A stretch of DNA of 24,107 bases, taken from assembly GCA_000695325.1 (NCBI GenBank), contig AVPN01000882.1:1-24107 (forward strand). The letters run 5' to 3'. Under the pieces are notes generated by a model. It was not told where the DNA came from. It was given only the letters and a program-made list of their open reading frames with translations, and searched no databases. This stretch comes from Pleurobrachia bachei (lineage: Eukaryota > Ctenophora > Tentaculata > Cydippida > Pleurobrachiidae). Each line of letters starts with the position of its first letter. Position 1 is the first letter of the stretch. A program made the translations under genes and the position numbers. Shown here one piece after another: positions 1-9,800 of the stretch.

Positions 1-23
1 TCACGATCTGTGTCATGTATTCA

Positions 24-81
24 CACAGCCACCTAAGTTTGCTGGATACTATCCAGTAAACGGGCAGTAAAGGTGGCTGTG
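24..81. repeat. Small inverted repeat (possible hairpin)
   Basis: The 11-base arm CACAGCCACCT at 24-34 is matched exactly by its reverse complement at 71-81. Between them is a second palindrome, CTGGATA-C-TATCCAG, at 42-56. It lies in a locally G+C-rich stretch (about 60-240) inside otherwise A/T-rich DNA. No function is assigned. Confidence 0.6.
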
Positions 82-1361
82 GATAGCCTTGATGTTGCAC
101 TGTCCAGCGGCGCCGACCCGATCTGAGCCGGTCTTTCGCTTTGAGTTTGACAATAAGGTTGCCGCTACACAGCCGTGGGGGTGTCGGACGTGCCGTGGCG
201 TCTCACAATCGCATACAATGCGGCCGTTGATCCCAAACTCGTATGATGTGGCGGGTTAAACAAACAAATATCATTATCATGATTATTCATCTGAGATTCT
301 CTTTGTTCTCATTGCGGAGGGTTACTGGTTAGTTCAGAATTCTACTATTCTAGCAACTAAAATTTTAACGTCGTTCAGACGTGTGTTAATTGTTTCCTTT
401 AGTCCCGTTTCTAACTTTATATTACCCCACTAACTTCCTTATCCCACCTCAAAGATATATACTTTATATAATATCTCCCTAATTAAGAGTTTGAGCACAT
501 GATATTTCCTCTTTTCTCCGAGTATAAATGGGATAACCGTGCAGTACGTGTCCAGCCCATGCCCCATATATTTACTCCTCTCCCCCTTTTCTGCCTCTAT
601 ATAATATATCTTTTACAATATAGGAATGATCTTTGGTGTGCATAGAGTTGCTACTCTTTGATATGATGCCGAGTACGTATAAAACCTAGCCCATTAGCAT
701 TTAGAGACAGCAGTATTATAAGTTAGGGTCTGACAGTCATCAACGCCGTTCTGTAGAGGAGAGACAAACGACGGGGCTTTTGGGGATGGCTGAAACAGTC
801 TTTTTGTAGTGGTGATCCCTTCCTATTCAATGTCAACAAAATGAGTCTTTGATTAACTTTTGATCAATCCTATTTGTTCCTGCGACATAATTTCTATTAT
901 ATTTGTTCCTGAGACATAATTGCTTATTTTTATGCACATCGAAATTCCGTATATATCATCTGTTTTTCTAAGAATGGGCAAGAATTTTGCTTTTAAGACC
1001 GCCTCTCTCTCTCTACTCTCTCTCTCTACATGTAAGTTGTTTTTCACTAAGTGTCAACACATATAATTTGTTAGCTTTCCTTAGCTTTCCCCCCTCATTT
1101 TCAAGACCATTCTAGTCTGCTGCACAACGTACTTAATTCCAATCTCCATTAATATTATGTTCTAACCCTCTTTTACATTTGCTTCTTATTCAGTGCAGGT
1201 GCTGTGAAACAGGGTCGAGCAAGGGATCAAGTCTCCGTATAACGCACTAAAAAGGTCCCCTCTACGTCGTACAACACGGTGTTTTAGCTCTGCAGGCTGT
1301 TCGAGGTTGAACGTCCTTCAGGAGCATCGTGTCTCCATACAATAACGCACTAGAAACATAC
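82..1361. other. A/T-rich region without a recognised gene
   Basis: No exon with both plausible splice sites and recognisable protein similarity was found here. A stop-to-stop minus frame at about 52-252 is G+C-rich but has no start codon, splice support or family resemblance. A 23-base motif containing TTTGTTCCTG and GACATAATT occurs twice in tandem at about 866-923, and a CT microsatellite lies at about 1003-1027. If the JIP-like exon at 1362-1506 belongs to a live gene, its downstream exons should start here or beyond the window edge. I could not identify one. Confidence 0.5.
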
Positions 1362-1506
1362 CATGTTCTGTTAGAGGATCAGCCGCTGCCACATAACTGA
1401 TGCAGATTATCGAGGATTTAGTGGCAATAAAACTCTCCCTGATCTCTGTGGGGTTTGCAGGATCGACAATGAATACCTCTCCCTGTCCATCTCTGTCACA
1501 ACACAC
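1362..1506 (-). CDS. JIP3/JIP4-like scaffold, one exon from the beta-propeller region
   Basis: The 145-bp minus-strand exon opens after a good acceptor (pyrimidine tract, then CTGCAG) at 1506. It closes at a GTATGT donor at 1361. It reads VCCDRDGQGEVFIVDP, then ANPTEIRESF and SSIICISYV. This follows the JIP3/JIP4 segment with a WICTSTHS-type strand, a V(I/V)IDA-P motif, an SFTVCN-type strand and an HVLCI-S strand at the start of the C-terminal propeller. JIP3/4 proteins are JNK-pathway scaffolds and adaptors that link kinesin and dynein to vesicles through ARF6 and RAB GTPases. The exon starts in phase 0 and ends in phase 1. The only other JIP exons in the window (17865-22651, same strand) end in phase 0, so a direct splice is possible. 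Alternatively this is an isolated fragment. Family assignment rests on my reading of the motif order. Confidence 0.6.
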
Positions 1507-1533
1507 CTGCAGGAGAGGGAGGGAGGGTTAGCA

Positions 1534-2206
1534 ATTAAAGTAAGAGTGGCGCGCCGTTTTTTCTCACAAAACTTGGTGGATGAACGGGGAGTACCATCAG
1601 GACCACCGGAACGGTATCGATAATTTCCAATTCTGTCGCGTTCATTAGTTATGACGTAATATGTTCATTATTTCAACTTTCAAAATGATGCTTTACAGAA
1701 AAATAGGTGCATTGTGGATTGAAACGGATGCTTGCATCGTGTTCAGCGTCAAAAAATAGCCGGGGTACCAAATTTTGGTGTCTCTACCTTGTCTGAGACG
1801 CGAGATATTGACAAAAATTAAAAACGACCAAATTGGGTGCGAGAGAGATTGTTACTGTTGGGTGCGCGCACAAACAACTAGCACCCAAAAGACACAAACT
1901 CTCTTTCTCTCATTTTTGGTCGTTTTCGATAATTGTCGATATCTCGCGTCACAGACAAGGTAGAGACACCAAAATTTGGTACCCCGGCTATTTTTTGACG
2001 CTGAACACGATGCAAGCATCCGTTTTAATCCACAATGCACCTATTTTTCTGCAAAGCATCATTTTGAAAGTTGAAATAATGAACATATTACGTCATAACT
2101 AATGAACGCGACAGAATTGGAAATTATCGATACCGTTCCAGTGGTCCTGATGGTACTCCCCGTTCATCCACCAAGTTTTGTGAGAAAACACCACTCTTAC
2201 TTTAAT
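1534..2206. repeat. Long inverted repeat, arms about 300 bp
   Basis: The left arm (about 1534-1836) is mirrored by the right arm (about 1917-2206), with a spacer of about 80 bases. Landmark pairs include the ACTTGGTGGATGAACGGGG block near 1570 with its complement near 2170, and GGTGTCTCTACCTTGTCTG near 1780 with its complement near 1960. Scattered differences show the two arms are not an exact copy. The arms include the end of the virion-like reading frame, so the inverted copy was made from inside the element. Confidence 0.85.
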
Positions 2207-2860
2207 CTCACTAAAACTTTTAGACATCACATAGAAATAAGAAGGGTTTACAAACTCATAATGATTGTATCCCAATTTTTCCTCCAATGGGAACATGGCA
2301 AGAAATCCCGAGTGCTGTTTCTCTTTTCGTCTATAGTCCATGCGTGTCATATGTGATGATGCAATGCTTGAATAGATATATCCAAGTTTAGCATGTCTTG
2401 GAAAGTCTTCTATTTTAGCCGAGAGTGGTGACGGCACATTGTACTGCAGTGGACTGACTTTAATGTTATTCTTAAAGGACCTCAGTAAACTATTTTGGCT
2501 CATCGCAAATCTTATATAGGAATCATTATACGTCAAGGAACAAATATTTGTTGCTTCATCTGTAGTGTAATCTGGAATATACCAACGTTTAGAACCATTG
2601 TTCACCGAGTTGTACATTTCTTTAGTGGTTATCGCCCTCTGCATAGCTAGCAGCAACTGTTCTCCGTTTCGATAATACCCAGGTGGAATTGAGTAATCTC
2701 TGGATTCATAATCCTGCCTGGCATTGGATACCAAAAAACTATTGTTTCCTTCCGTTACATTAAACGTAGATGAAGGACCGTGACTAACACTTTTTACAGC
2801 AACCTCGTACCCTCCAGTTAAGTCTATTGGAACCTCCGGCCGAAAAACAAACTGACTAGC
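2099..2860 (-). pseudogene. Partial virion-type protein of the virus-like element
   Basis: An open minus-strand stretch whose layout is a strand-forming start (PIDLTGGYEVAVKSV), a conserved-looking IPPGYYRNGEQLL block, and then aromatic-rich sequence. This recalls the jelly-roll minor-capsid or penton-type proteins of metazoan Polintons and related viruses. It is treated as a fossil part of the 1534-2877 element. The assignment is from memory of the motif pattern and could be wrong. It has no connection with the neighbouring JIP exon. Confidence 0.4.
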
Positions 2861-2874
2861 GCCACTCTTACTTT

Positions 2875-2909
2875 AATACCTCCCCTTGTCCATCTCTGTC
2901 ACAACATAC
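2875..2909 (-). pseudogene. Truncated extra copy of the JIP-like exon start with its acceptor
   Basis: On the minus strand a CCTCCCCAG acceptor is followed by 35 bases matching the first 35 bases of the 1362-1506 exon (VCCDRDGQGEV and two further bases), then the copy stops at the virus-like element. The differences from the full exon are all third-position and silent: GTA for GTG, CAA for CAG, GGG for GGA. A weaker third copy of the intron/exon boundary appears near 2985-3010 (minus CCCTCCCAG followed by GTGTATTATG). Confidence 0.75.
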
Positions 2910-3070
2910 CTGGGGAGGGACTAGGGAGATATGGGGTTAGGGTGTGGGGGATATAGGGGGGGTGGGAGAAAGGGAGGGTTAGAAAACAACACATAATACA
3001 CCTGGGAGGGAGAAGGAGAAGATAATTGGGGTAGGGGGTTATGGGGAGAGCGGTAGAGTTAGAAGAGGGA
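2910..3070. repeat. G-rich low-complexity tract
   Basis: Runs of GGGG, GGAG and GGGTTAG-like words dominate the plus strand, giving a long pyrimidine tract on the minus strand. It probably arose by repetition of the intron end that precedes the JIP-like exon, since degenerate copies of the exon boundary occur within it. Short GGGTTAGGG-like runs are present but there is no regular telomere array. Confidence 0.55.
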
Positions 3071-5364
3071 GTTCAGACTCCAGCGACTCCTTGAGAATTA
3101 ATAAGAATTAAGGATGAAATTGTGATCGGAGAGATGAAATTGGAAATTGGAATACGATGGAATTACAGCACACTCTCTTCGGAATATTTTCCAAATCAGA
3201 TTCAGCTAATAATAATTCCTAATAATCTAATATGCAATAACCGGCCCAGTGTATACTTGATAATTACGGTATTACGATTGAAACTACGTACTTTGCTTTA
3301 CTTTGAATTATATATATTGCCCTCCATACGTTCAATGATAACTTAGTTCATCGCTTCTTATGACTAAAATATTACAATAAATAGCCATGGTATGTTATCG
3401 ATTAATATGTAATATGTAATTGGCAATGCAATTGCCGTACTAATGAATAATACATACTTATCATATTCTTGCGACATTATTTGTAAGATCTTGGGACGGG
3501 GCCGGGGGCCTCCTGAGTTGTGGTTTTCTGCAGACCGCCCTCGGGCGTATTTAAGATGCAATTCTGAATGCTCTTTCATTCCGCTATATAAAGTTCATAA
3601 GAAAAAGTTGAACAATACAAGCTTTATTTGAATCAAACTCTACTGAATCAATCTATTGAATCGTTCTAGTAGAAATTCTTCTGAATCAATCTAATGAATC
3701 AACAGCTGTTAGTTGTTGATTGTTCAGTAAACGATCCATTGTATAGAACTCTGCAGTTCAACTTCATGAATCTAATCATGATAATTGCTAAAATTCATGT
3801 TAAGTACGTTCTAGCTGATCTACCCTCAATGCTAATGCAGATCATCGCCCCTTTATCTTCACTACAAGCACCACTGTAATTATAATGGTCTGGTAACTTT
3901 GTGCTTCCTTCCAATTTCCCAGCGTTTTTCTCGCTGACAACTTTCTCAGAAATATATCACGATATATTAGAGTCTTTGCAGTACTGAGTAACCTTGTTAG
4001 AAGCTGTGATTCGTACGTTAAAACATGACAAGTACTGAGTGGTACGACTACTCGTATTGCCCAGTGGTACGTGTGTCTGGATAATTTGAGTTGACATGAT
4101 ATTATGTCTGCTGTCCTATTATATCCGCTGTCCTATAATATATCTGCTGTCCTATCTGCAGCAACTACCACGTCTGAATACCGCGTAGTAATACTAAGGG
4201 AATACTAATTGAGCCGGCGAAGTTGAAGTTGGACATCCATTGAGCAGCTTCAGCTTATGTCTTATAGTCGCACAAAAGAATATGTTGAAAACAGTTCTCT
4301 CGGAACAATTGAGTTTAACTTGTTTCACTAGAATGTATACTTCATGCCGATTTAAAGATCTGTGAGAGAGATCTTTTGTCTCCAACCACAAGATTCATAA
4401 ATTCCATTGTGAGATATTTCACTGCTTCTCGCATGGTCATTTGTAACACTTATAAATGGTGTTACACAGTTTTGTAACAGTACTTCAGCTTGTTACTCGA
4501 ACCAAGATTCAAGTTAAATTAAAATAGTAGTATAAAAGCAGTAGATCAGTTGTTTTGTCCCGGATTCATACTACTGTTCTAGTCACCCGAACTGTAGTCT
4601 GATCAGTAATTCTCACAGTCGCCATTCGGACCTCGGTATACCCAATTGTCTTAACGTAGGTAAGTAGGTATCGAATATAATACGTATGGTATGTCGCATT
4701 TTTGGTGCCCCTCTCAGGGGCGTGATACTATTAGGAATTCATTAACGGGCAAATGAGAGAAATGAGGGACCAGTAATGTAGCAAACATTTAATGTGGCAA
4801 GCATCAAATTATGTTGCTTACAAGTATACTTATAAGTTGTTGTGATTATCAAGCATTAGAATATCTGACGCTCTTATGATTTGTAAGTCAATTATAACCG
4901 TCTAACTCAGATCCTTAAATGTGTTTGAGTGTGGTATGAAGTGGCTCAACTGTTTAGGCTGAAGCTTCAGTAGAAAATTACCCACTGCTGAATACCAACC
5001 ACAATTATCGAAGGCGATATTTTTCAACTTAGCTAATGTATGTATACTGTTACTTACTTGACCACATAATGACCAAATTGCCGTTATCATCTTGCTTCTA
5101 AACTTTTATTATTCTTCTGAAAACTTCCGCCTTTTATTTTCTCCATCTATTGTCCACCAATTTCATTAAATCGGCGATTTTCGCCGGTGAATCTAGAGCT
5201 AAACTTTCGTTCTCACTTGGTGACACATTAATCTGTGCGATTGGTTGCATTAGTCCTCAATTTGTGGTATTGATCCATCAATAGAGCCGGCTCTATATAA
5301 CCGTAAATTTTTTATAAGATTTGCAGCGATTCTTACTAAGGCCGGTTTTTATCTTTGTTGCACT

Positions 5365-5865
5365 TTATATTTCTACTTGGGAAACATATCCCGCAGAATT
5401 CGAAATGCTTGCACTTGGTTTACGGAAGACAGGTAAATACGGAAGAGAGTATAGATGCATTACACTACGTAAATACGGTGGTTGTGGTGTAAAGAAAGAG
5501 GTAGAGTTGAGAGATTGTGAAGTAGCGTGGGCAGACTGAGCTGCTGCCAGCTCTCTCATGCTCAACTGATCTTTATATACTTTTGTATTTTTGTAGTCAA
5601 GATACAAAAGTTGATCTTTCGATGATAGTCCTTTTGGCGCCAGGGGAAATTTAGATTCTCTACCTGCTACTATTGTATAAAGTGAATCTCTATCTAAATA
5701 TGAAGTGAATTTTGTCGTTAAAACAATGCTCATCTTTCGAATCTCTCGATTGTATGAAATGGTCCACGTGCAATATAAATACTGATCCAAGCACAAAGTC
5801 AATGACAAAAGCAGCAAATTAAATTTCAGTTTTATCAGCCCCGAATTTATATTATAGTTGCCCAA
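5365..5865 (-). other. Unrecognised open frame, 166 codons
   Basis: The longest open minus frame between the virus-like element and the receptor gene. The part around KMSIVLTTKFTSYLDRDSLY and the LSSKDQLLYLDYKNTKVYKDQ region looks protein-like in composition. The N-terminal third is a low-complexity leucine stretch. I recognise no family, signal or catalytic motif. It may be an eroded mobile-element remnant or chance. Opposite frames are also open over part of it. Confidence 0.2.
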
Positions 5866-6116
5866 TTTGCCAACAAAACGCTACAAATTATTGTATTGTT
5901 CAACTTTCAATTAGTAATAACGTCTTGATTCGTTCACTGGGTAAATTCAATTTTCTGCCTATTGTGCCATTGTGTAGCTTTGATCACAGTATAGTTGGTC
6001 CACTTCATACTGCCAATTTTCAGTTTTTCTGCGGAGTCCTGCCAGAGCATTAGACTGATACAGAGCTACTGCAGAGCTATAAGAGCATTGTCGACCTGAT
6101 AGATAGAGCCACTGTT

Positions 6117-6347
6117 CTATAAATTTGGCGATATATATATATAAACTAATAAAGTGAGATTAGCCTTTGTTCTGTAGTTTGTTAAACTTTTCTCATCTTC
6201 CATGGTCATGTTCATTTCCTGATCATGTAGTGGGCCACGATCAATTATAAATTCATTATAAGCATGTTCAATAAACATATCTAGCACGTATTTTATAAAT
6301 CTCAGATGCTCAATATAATTACCATGGTGTGTTAGATACACAATCAT
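6117..6347 (-). other. Unrecognised short open frame, 76 codons
   Basis: The open frame has a plausible ATG and a mixed hydrophilic sequence (FIKYVLDMFIEHAYNEFIID). It ends in a low-complexity tail over the TATATA run. There are no splice sites I would defend and no family resemblance. It lies in the same strand and style as the frame at 5365-5865 and could belong to the same remnant. Confidence 0.15.
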
Positions 6348-6753
6348 GGAAGATTCTGCTTATTCGAATTTTCGGTACATACTAATTTCCTACTACAGTT
6401 ATCACTTGCTCTATCTTTATCGCCCGATTCATCAGTGTAAAGCGTTAATTATTGCTCGCTGCAGGTATGCAGTAGCTCACTACCATCCTCCCTACTAAAA
6501 ACTAAAAGAAATTCCGAGCAACAAATACCCTCACTTTGTGAAGCACCTTTCAGCAGCTTCACTTCTAGTTTGTCTAGCTTAAATATGTTCCTTGCTTTCA
6601 GCAGAAGGCCTTTTAAATTCCCACCTCTATCATAAACTTATAGTCTATAGTATGTAGTAAACTTGTTGGACCCGAATTTAAAGTATAAATCGATAACTTT
6701 TACTTTTATTTAGCTTTTCATGCTAAGAAGAAGACTGGTAATCAAGAGATAAT

Positions 6754-6854
6754 ATGGCTGGAGTTTTGATACTAATAACAGTGCTTACCGCGCTGGCTAG
6801 CGCTAACAAAATAGGGATTATGGTGGCCAATACGGACACAACTACGGCAGTAAA
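6754..6854 (+). CDS. iGluR exon 1: signal peptide and first strand
   Basis: The ATG starts a hydrophobic leader of about 17 residues followed by NKIGIMVANTD, the first beta strand of the binding-protein-like amino-terminal domain. The donor AA|GTATGT leaves phase 2. Joined to 7798 it gives TTTAVKNVIAYRWDEIQ, which continues the first helix of this fold. If the intron is retained, translation runs into the minisatellite and stops at 6964-6966. Confidence 0.85.
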
Positions 6855-9800
6855 GTATGTTTGGAATGTTTGTTGCTATAGAGACAGGACAGTGTTGCTA
6901 GGAGACATGACAGTGTTGCTAGGAGACAAATCAATGTTGCTAGGAGACAAATCAGTGCATTGCTAGGAGACATGACAGTGTTGCTAGGAGACCGGACATT
7001 GATGCTAGGAGACATGACAGTGTTGCAAGGAGACATGACAGTGTTGCTAGGAGACAGGACAGTGTTGCTAGGAGACATGGCAGTGTTGCTAGGAGACATG
7101 ACAGTGTTGCTAGGAGACAGGACAGTGTTGCTAGGAGACATGACAGTGTTGCTAGGAGACAGGACAGTGTTGCTAGGAGACATGACAGTGTTGCTAGGAG
7201 ACATGACAGTGTTGCTAGGAGACATGACAGTGTTGCTAGGAGACATGACAGTGTTGCTAGGAGACATGACAGTGTTGCTAGGAGACATGACAGTGTTGCT
7301 AGGAGACATGACAGTGTTGCTAGGAGACATGACAGTGTTGCTAGGAGACATGACAGTGTTGCTAGGAGACATGACAGTGTTGCTAGGAGACATGACAGTG
7401 TTGCTAGGAGACATGACAGTGTTGCTAGGAGACATGACAGTGTTGCTAGGAGACATGACAGTGTTGCTAGGAGACATGACAGTGTTGCTAGGAGACATGA
7501 CAGTGTTGCTAGGAGACATGACAGTGTTGCTAGGAGACATGACAGTGTTGCTAGGAGACATGACAGTGTTGCTAGGAGACATGACAGTGTTGCTAGGAGA
7601 CATGACAGTGTTGCTAGGAGACATGACAGTGTTGCTAGGAGACATGACAGTGTTGTTAGGAGACAGGACAGTGTTGCAAGGAGACAGGACAGTGTTACTA
7701 TAGGACTGTACTGTCACAACGATCCTCTGTACTGTCACAACGATCCTCTGATGACGGCGTTGCTAGGAGACAAAACCCTGACCGTTACTCCCTTCAGGAA
7801 CGTTATAGCCTATCGATGGGACGAGATACAAGCTAATTACTCATCAACAATAACCTATACTACATCACTTCACGATGGTACGTGCTATGATGTGTTTTTT
7901 CACTTTCATGTGGGGTTGGAGTTGAATCTTTTTTCAATCCTGAATAGAGCACTATAACTTTCGAGCTTGATTATGACCATCACCTGAACCCAAGCTGTGT
8001 ATTATAGACACACCCATCGTCTAAACGTATAACAGTTGCACTACACAATGTATGACGTACTGCAGTTTCCAAATAATTGCATCAATATTCCATACCTTGC
8101 CAAGATACATGTATGATGCAGATGATATGCACTTTTTGGACACGTGCACGTGTCCAAAAAGTGCATATATCATCTGCATCACAAATCCCATTTTCCTACA
8201 GTTGAATCAGTGACTCATGCATCTCTCAATTTAGTCTAGAGCTTTAAAAGGTTTTCTATCCAAATATCCCCCTCTCCAGATACGACAATGGGAGTGATGC
8301 GGTGTATCTGTGATCTACTAGCAGAAAATGTTACCATGGTAATCAGTACCAGCGGTAGCACCATGACATCCATGGAAGCGGACATTGCGAGCACATACCA
8401 TGTTCCCTACTTTTCAACTGTCGCTACGGATCCTTATATCAAGAACTTGGAGAGAGATTATCTGTTTCTTATGTCGCCCAGTGATAAATATCAGGTAGGG
8501 AAACATCCAATTGAATTACTTGCCAACATATCTGGCTACATACTAGAACTAGAACTAGACATATTTGAATGATCTAAATCCTATCAGAAACGTGCATAAA
8601 CGTCCTATGAAAACAAGACTTCGTCTAGTTTCAACAAAAAGTTACACACAGCATAAAGATCAGCTCAGCTATATGACCATTGTCTCTCTCCCCACAGGGC
8701 CAAGCAATATTCAACCTCCTATTCGAGTATGGGTGGTATGAGTTTTCCATCCTGGCCTCTGCGGACAACTATGGTATAAATGGGATGGTATATCTCCAGT
8801 ACCTGGCAACTCGAGAGAGTTTGTTTAGTATCACTGATGTGCAGCATTTCGATACCACACTGGCCGACCAGAATATCGGTAGGTAGCATCATATTGGTGA
8901 TTCACACAGTGGTCCTTCATAAAGTGAAAATAGTGCTCCTTCATAAAGTGCTATAATAACTTGCTCCTTCATAAACAATCTCTTGCAGATAACCAAGCGT
9001 CCTATGATGAGGGAGGTGAACTGGTATTCAAAGAGCTGGAAGTTATTAAGAACTCTCTTACACGGGTTATTGTACTAAACTGCCTTCCGCAATATGCCAA
9101 GGTTATTTTTAAGTAAGTACATAAATTACCTTGCTGGACCCTAGCACAATCTCTTGTAAAGGACGGGTTAGAACATGGTAAAATGTTTATTTCGAAACAA
9201 CTTGTCACACATATGATATGTACAAGGTTCCATGCAAATCTAATTCAACCCCCCCCCCCCAACCCCCCCCCAACAGCGAGGCTAACGAACTAGATCTGAT
9301 GAGGGAGGGTTTTGTGTAGTTCTAACTCATTTCCCCTTTAGTGAGGCTAACGAACTAGATCTGATGCGGGAGGGTTTCGTTTGGATAGTGACAGATGCAA
9401 TTACCGGATCACCCTATGAAATGTCATACAGCGGATCATACCCTTCATATTACAAGGGTAAGTAGTGATCAGTCTTGAGTTTGGTTCTGGAGAAAATCTT
9501 GGTTCAGTACGATATAGTGCCTCTCTCTATTGCCCGATCAAAATCAATATCATTCGCTCCCAATTCATATAATATCTATCTAATTCTCCTCCTCGGGTGT
9601 AATAATCACATTCCATCTCATTCTCCACCATAACATCTCTCTGATTCCCTTTAATCCACATCTCTCTCCCACCCCAACAGGTGTAATAGGTACGGTCCCA
9701 TACTACGGCAAGAACTCTGCCACCTACAACACATTCACGGACCAATACCTTCTAAAGGGCAACACCTTGAACGATATCTCCGTCACATCTGTCCTCGTGG

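Larger units (their letters stand above)
1534..2877. mobile_element. Virus-like element fossil, tentatively Polinton/Maverick-type fragment
   Basis: The segment is bounded by opposite copies of a 19-base motif (ATTAAAGTAAGAGTGGCGC) at 1534 and 2860-2877. A partial third copy lies at 2190-2206. Inside are a long inverted repeat and a minus-strand partial frame resembling a virion-type protein. No polymerase, integrase, protease or ATPase is visible, so it is a broken fragment. The flanks are duplicated JIP exon-start sequence, so insertion or duplication took place at that exon boundary. The inverted arms are still very similar, which argues against great age. The family label is an inference from the protein fragment only. 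The ends also abut TTAA, but the terminal sequence does not look like piggyBac. Confidence 0.45.
3071..6753. other. Mostly unassigned A/T-rich intergenic or intronic DNA
   Basis: No exon of a recognised family was found. Local structure seen: TGAATCAATCTA-like repeats at about 3625-3705; three tandem copies of a CTGCTGTCCTATAATAT-like unit at about 4107-4160; a small hairpin with TGTAACAC/GTGTTACA arms at about 4441-4466; and a TATATATATATA run near 6131. Two open frames listed separately are not convincing genes. The receptor's promoter and 5' UTR must lie in the last part of this stretch, but no core promoter element stands out. Confidence 0.45.

Noticed and set aside
52-252. G+C-rich stop-to-stop minus frame of about 67 codons containing VCDCETPRHVRHPHGC
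   Set aside because: It has no start codon, splice sites or recognisable family. The Cys/His pattern alone is too weak to call a zinc-binding or retroelement fragment.
1534-2877. piggyBac-type transposon suggested by TTAA next to the ends
   Set aside because: The terminal bases do not resemble piggyBac ends, there is no transposase, and the protein fragment points to a virus-like element instead.
2910-3060. Telomere-like GGGTTAGGG sequence
   Set aside because: Only isolated near-matches occur in a generally G-rich tract without regular periodicity.
6842-7738. Long open frames on both strands across the 21-bp repeat (298 codons minus, 247 codons plus)
   Set aside because: The unit is a multiple of three without stops, so both strands stay open automatically. 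The array lies inside a well-supported intron of the receptor gene.
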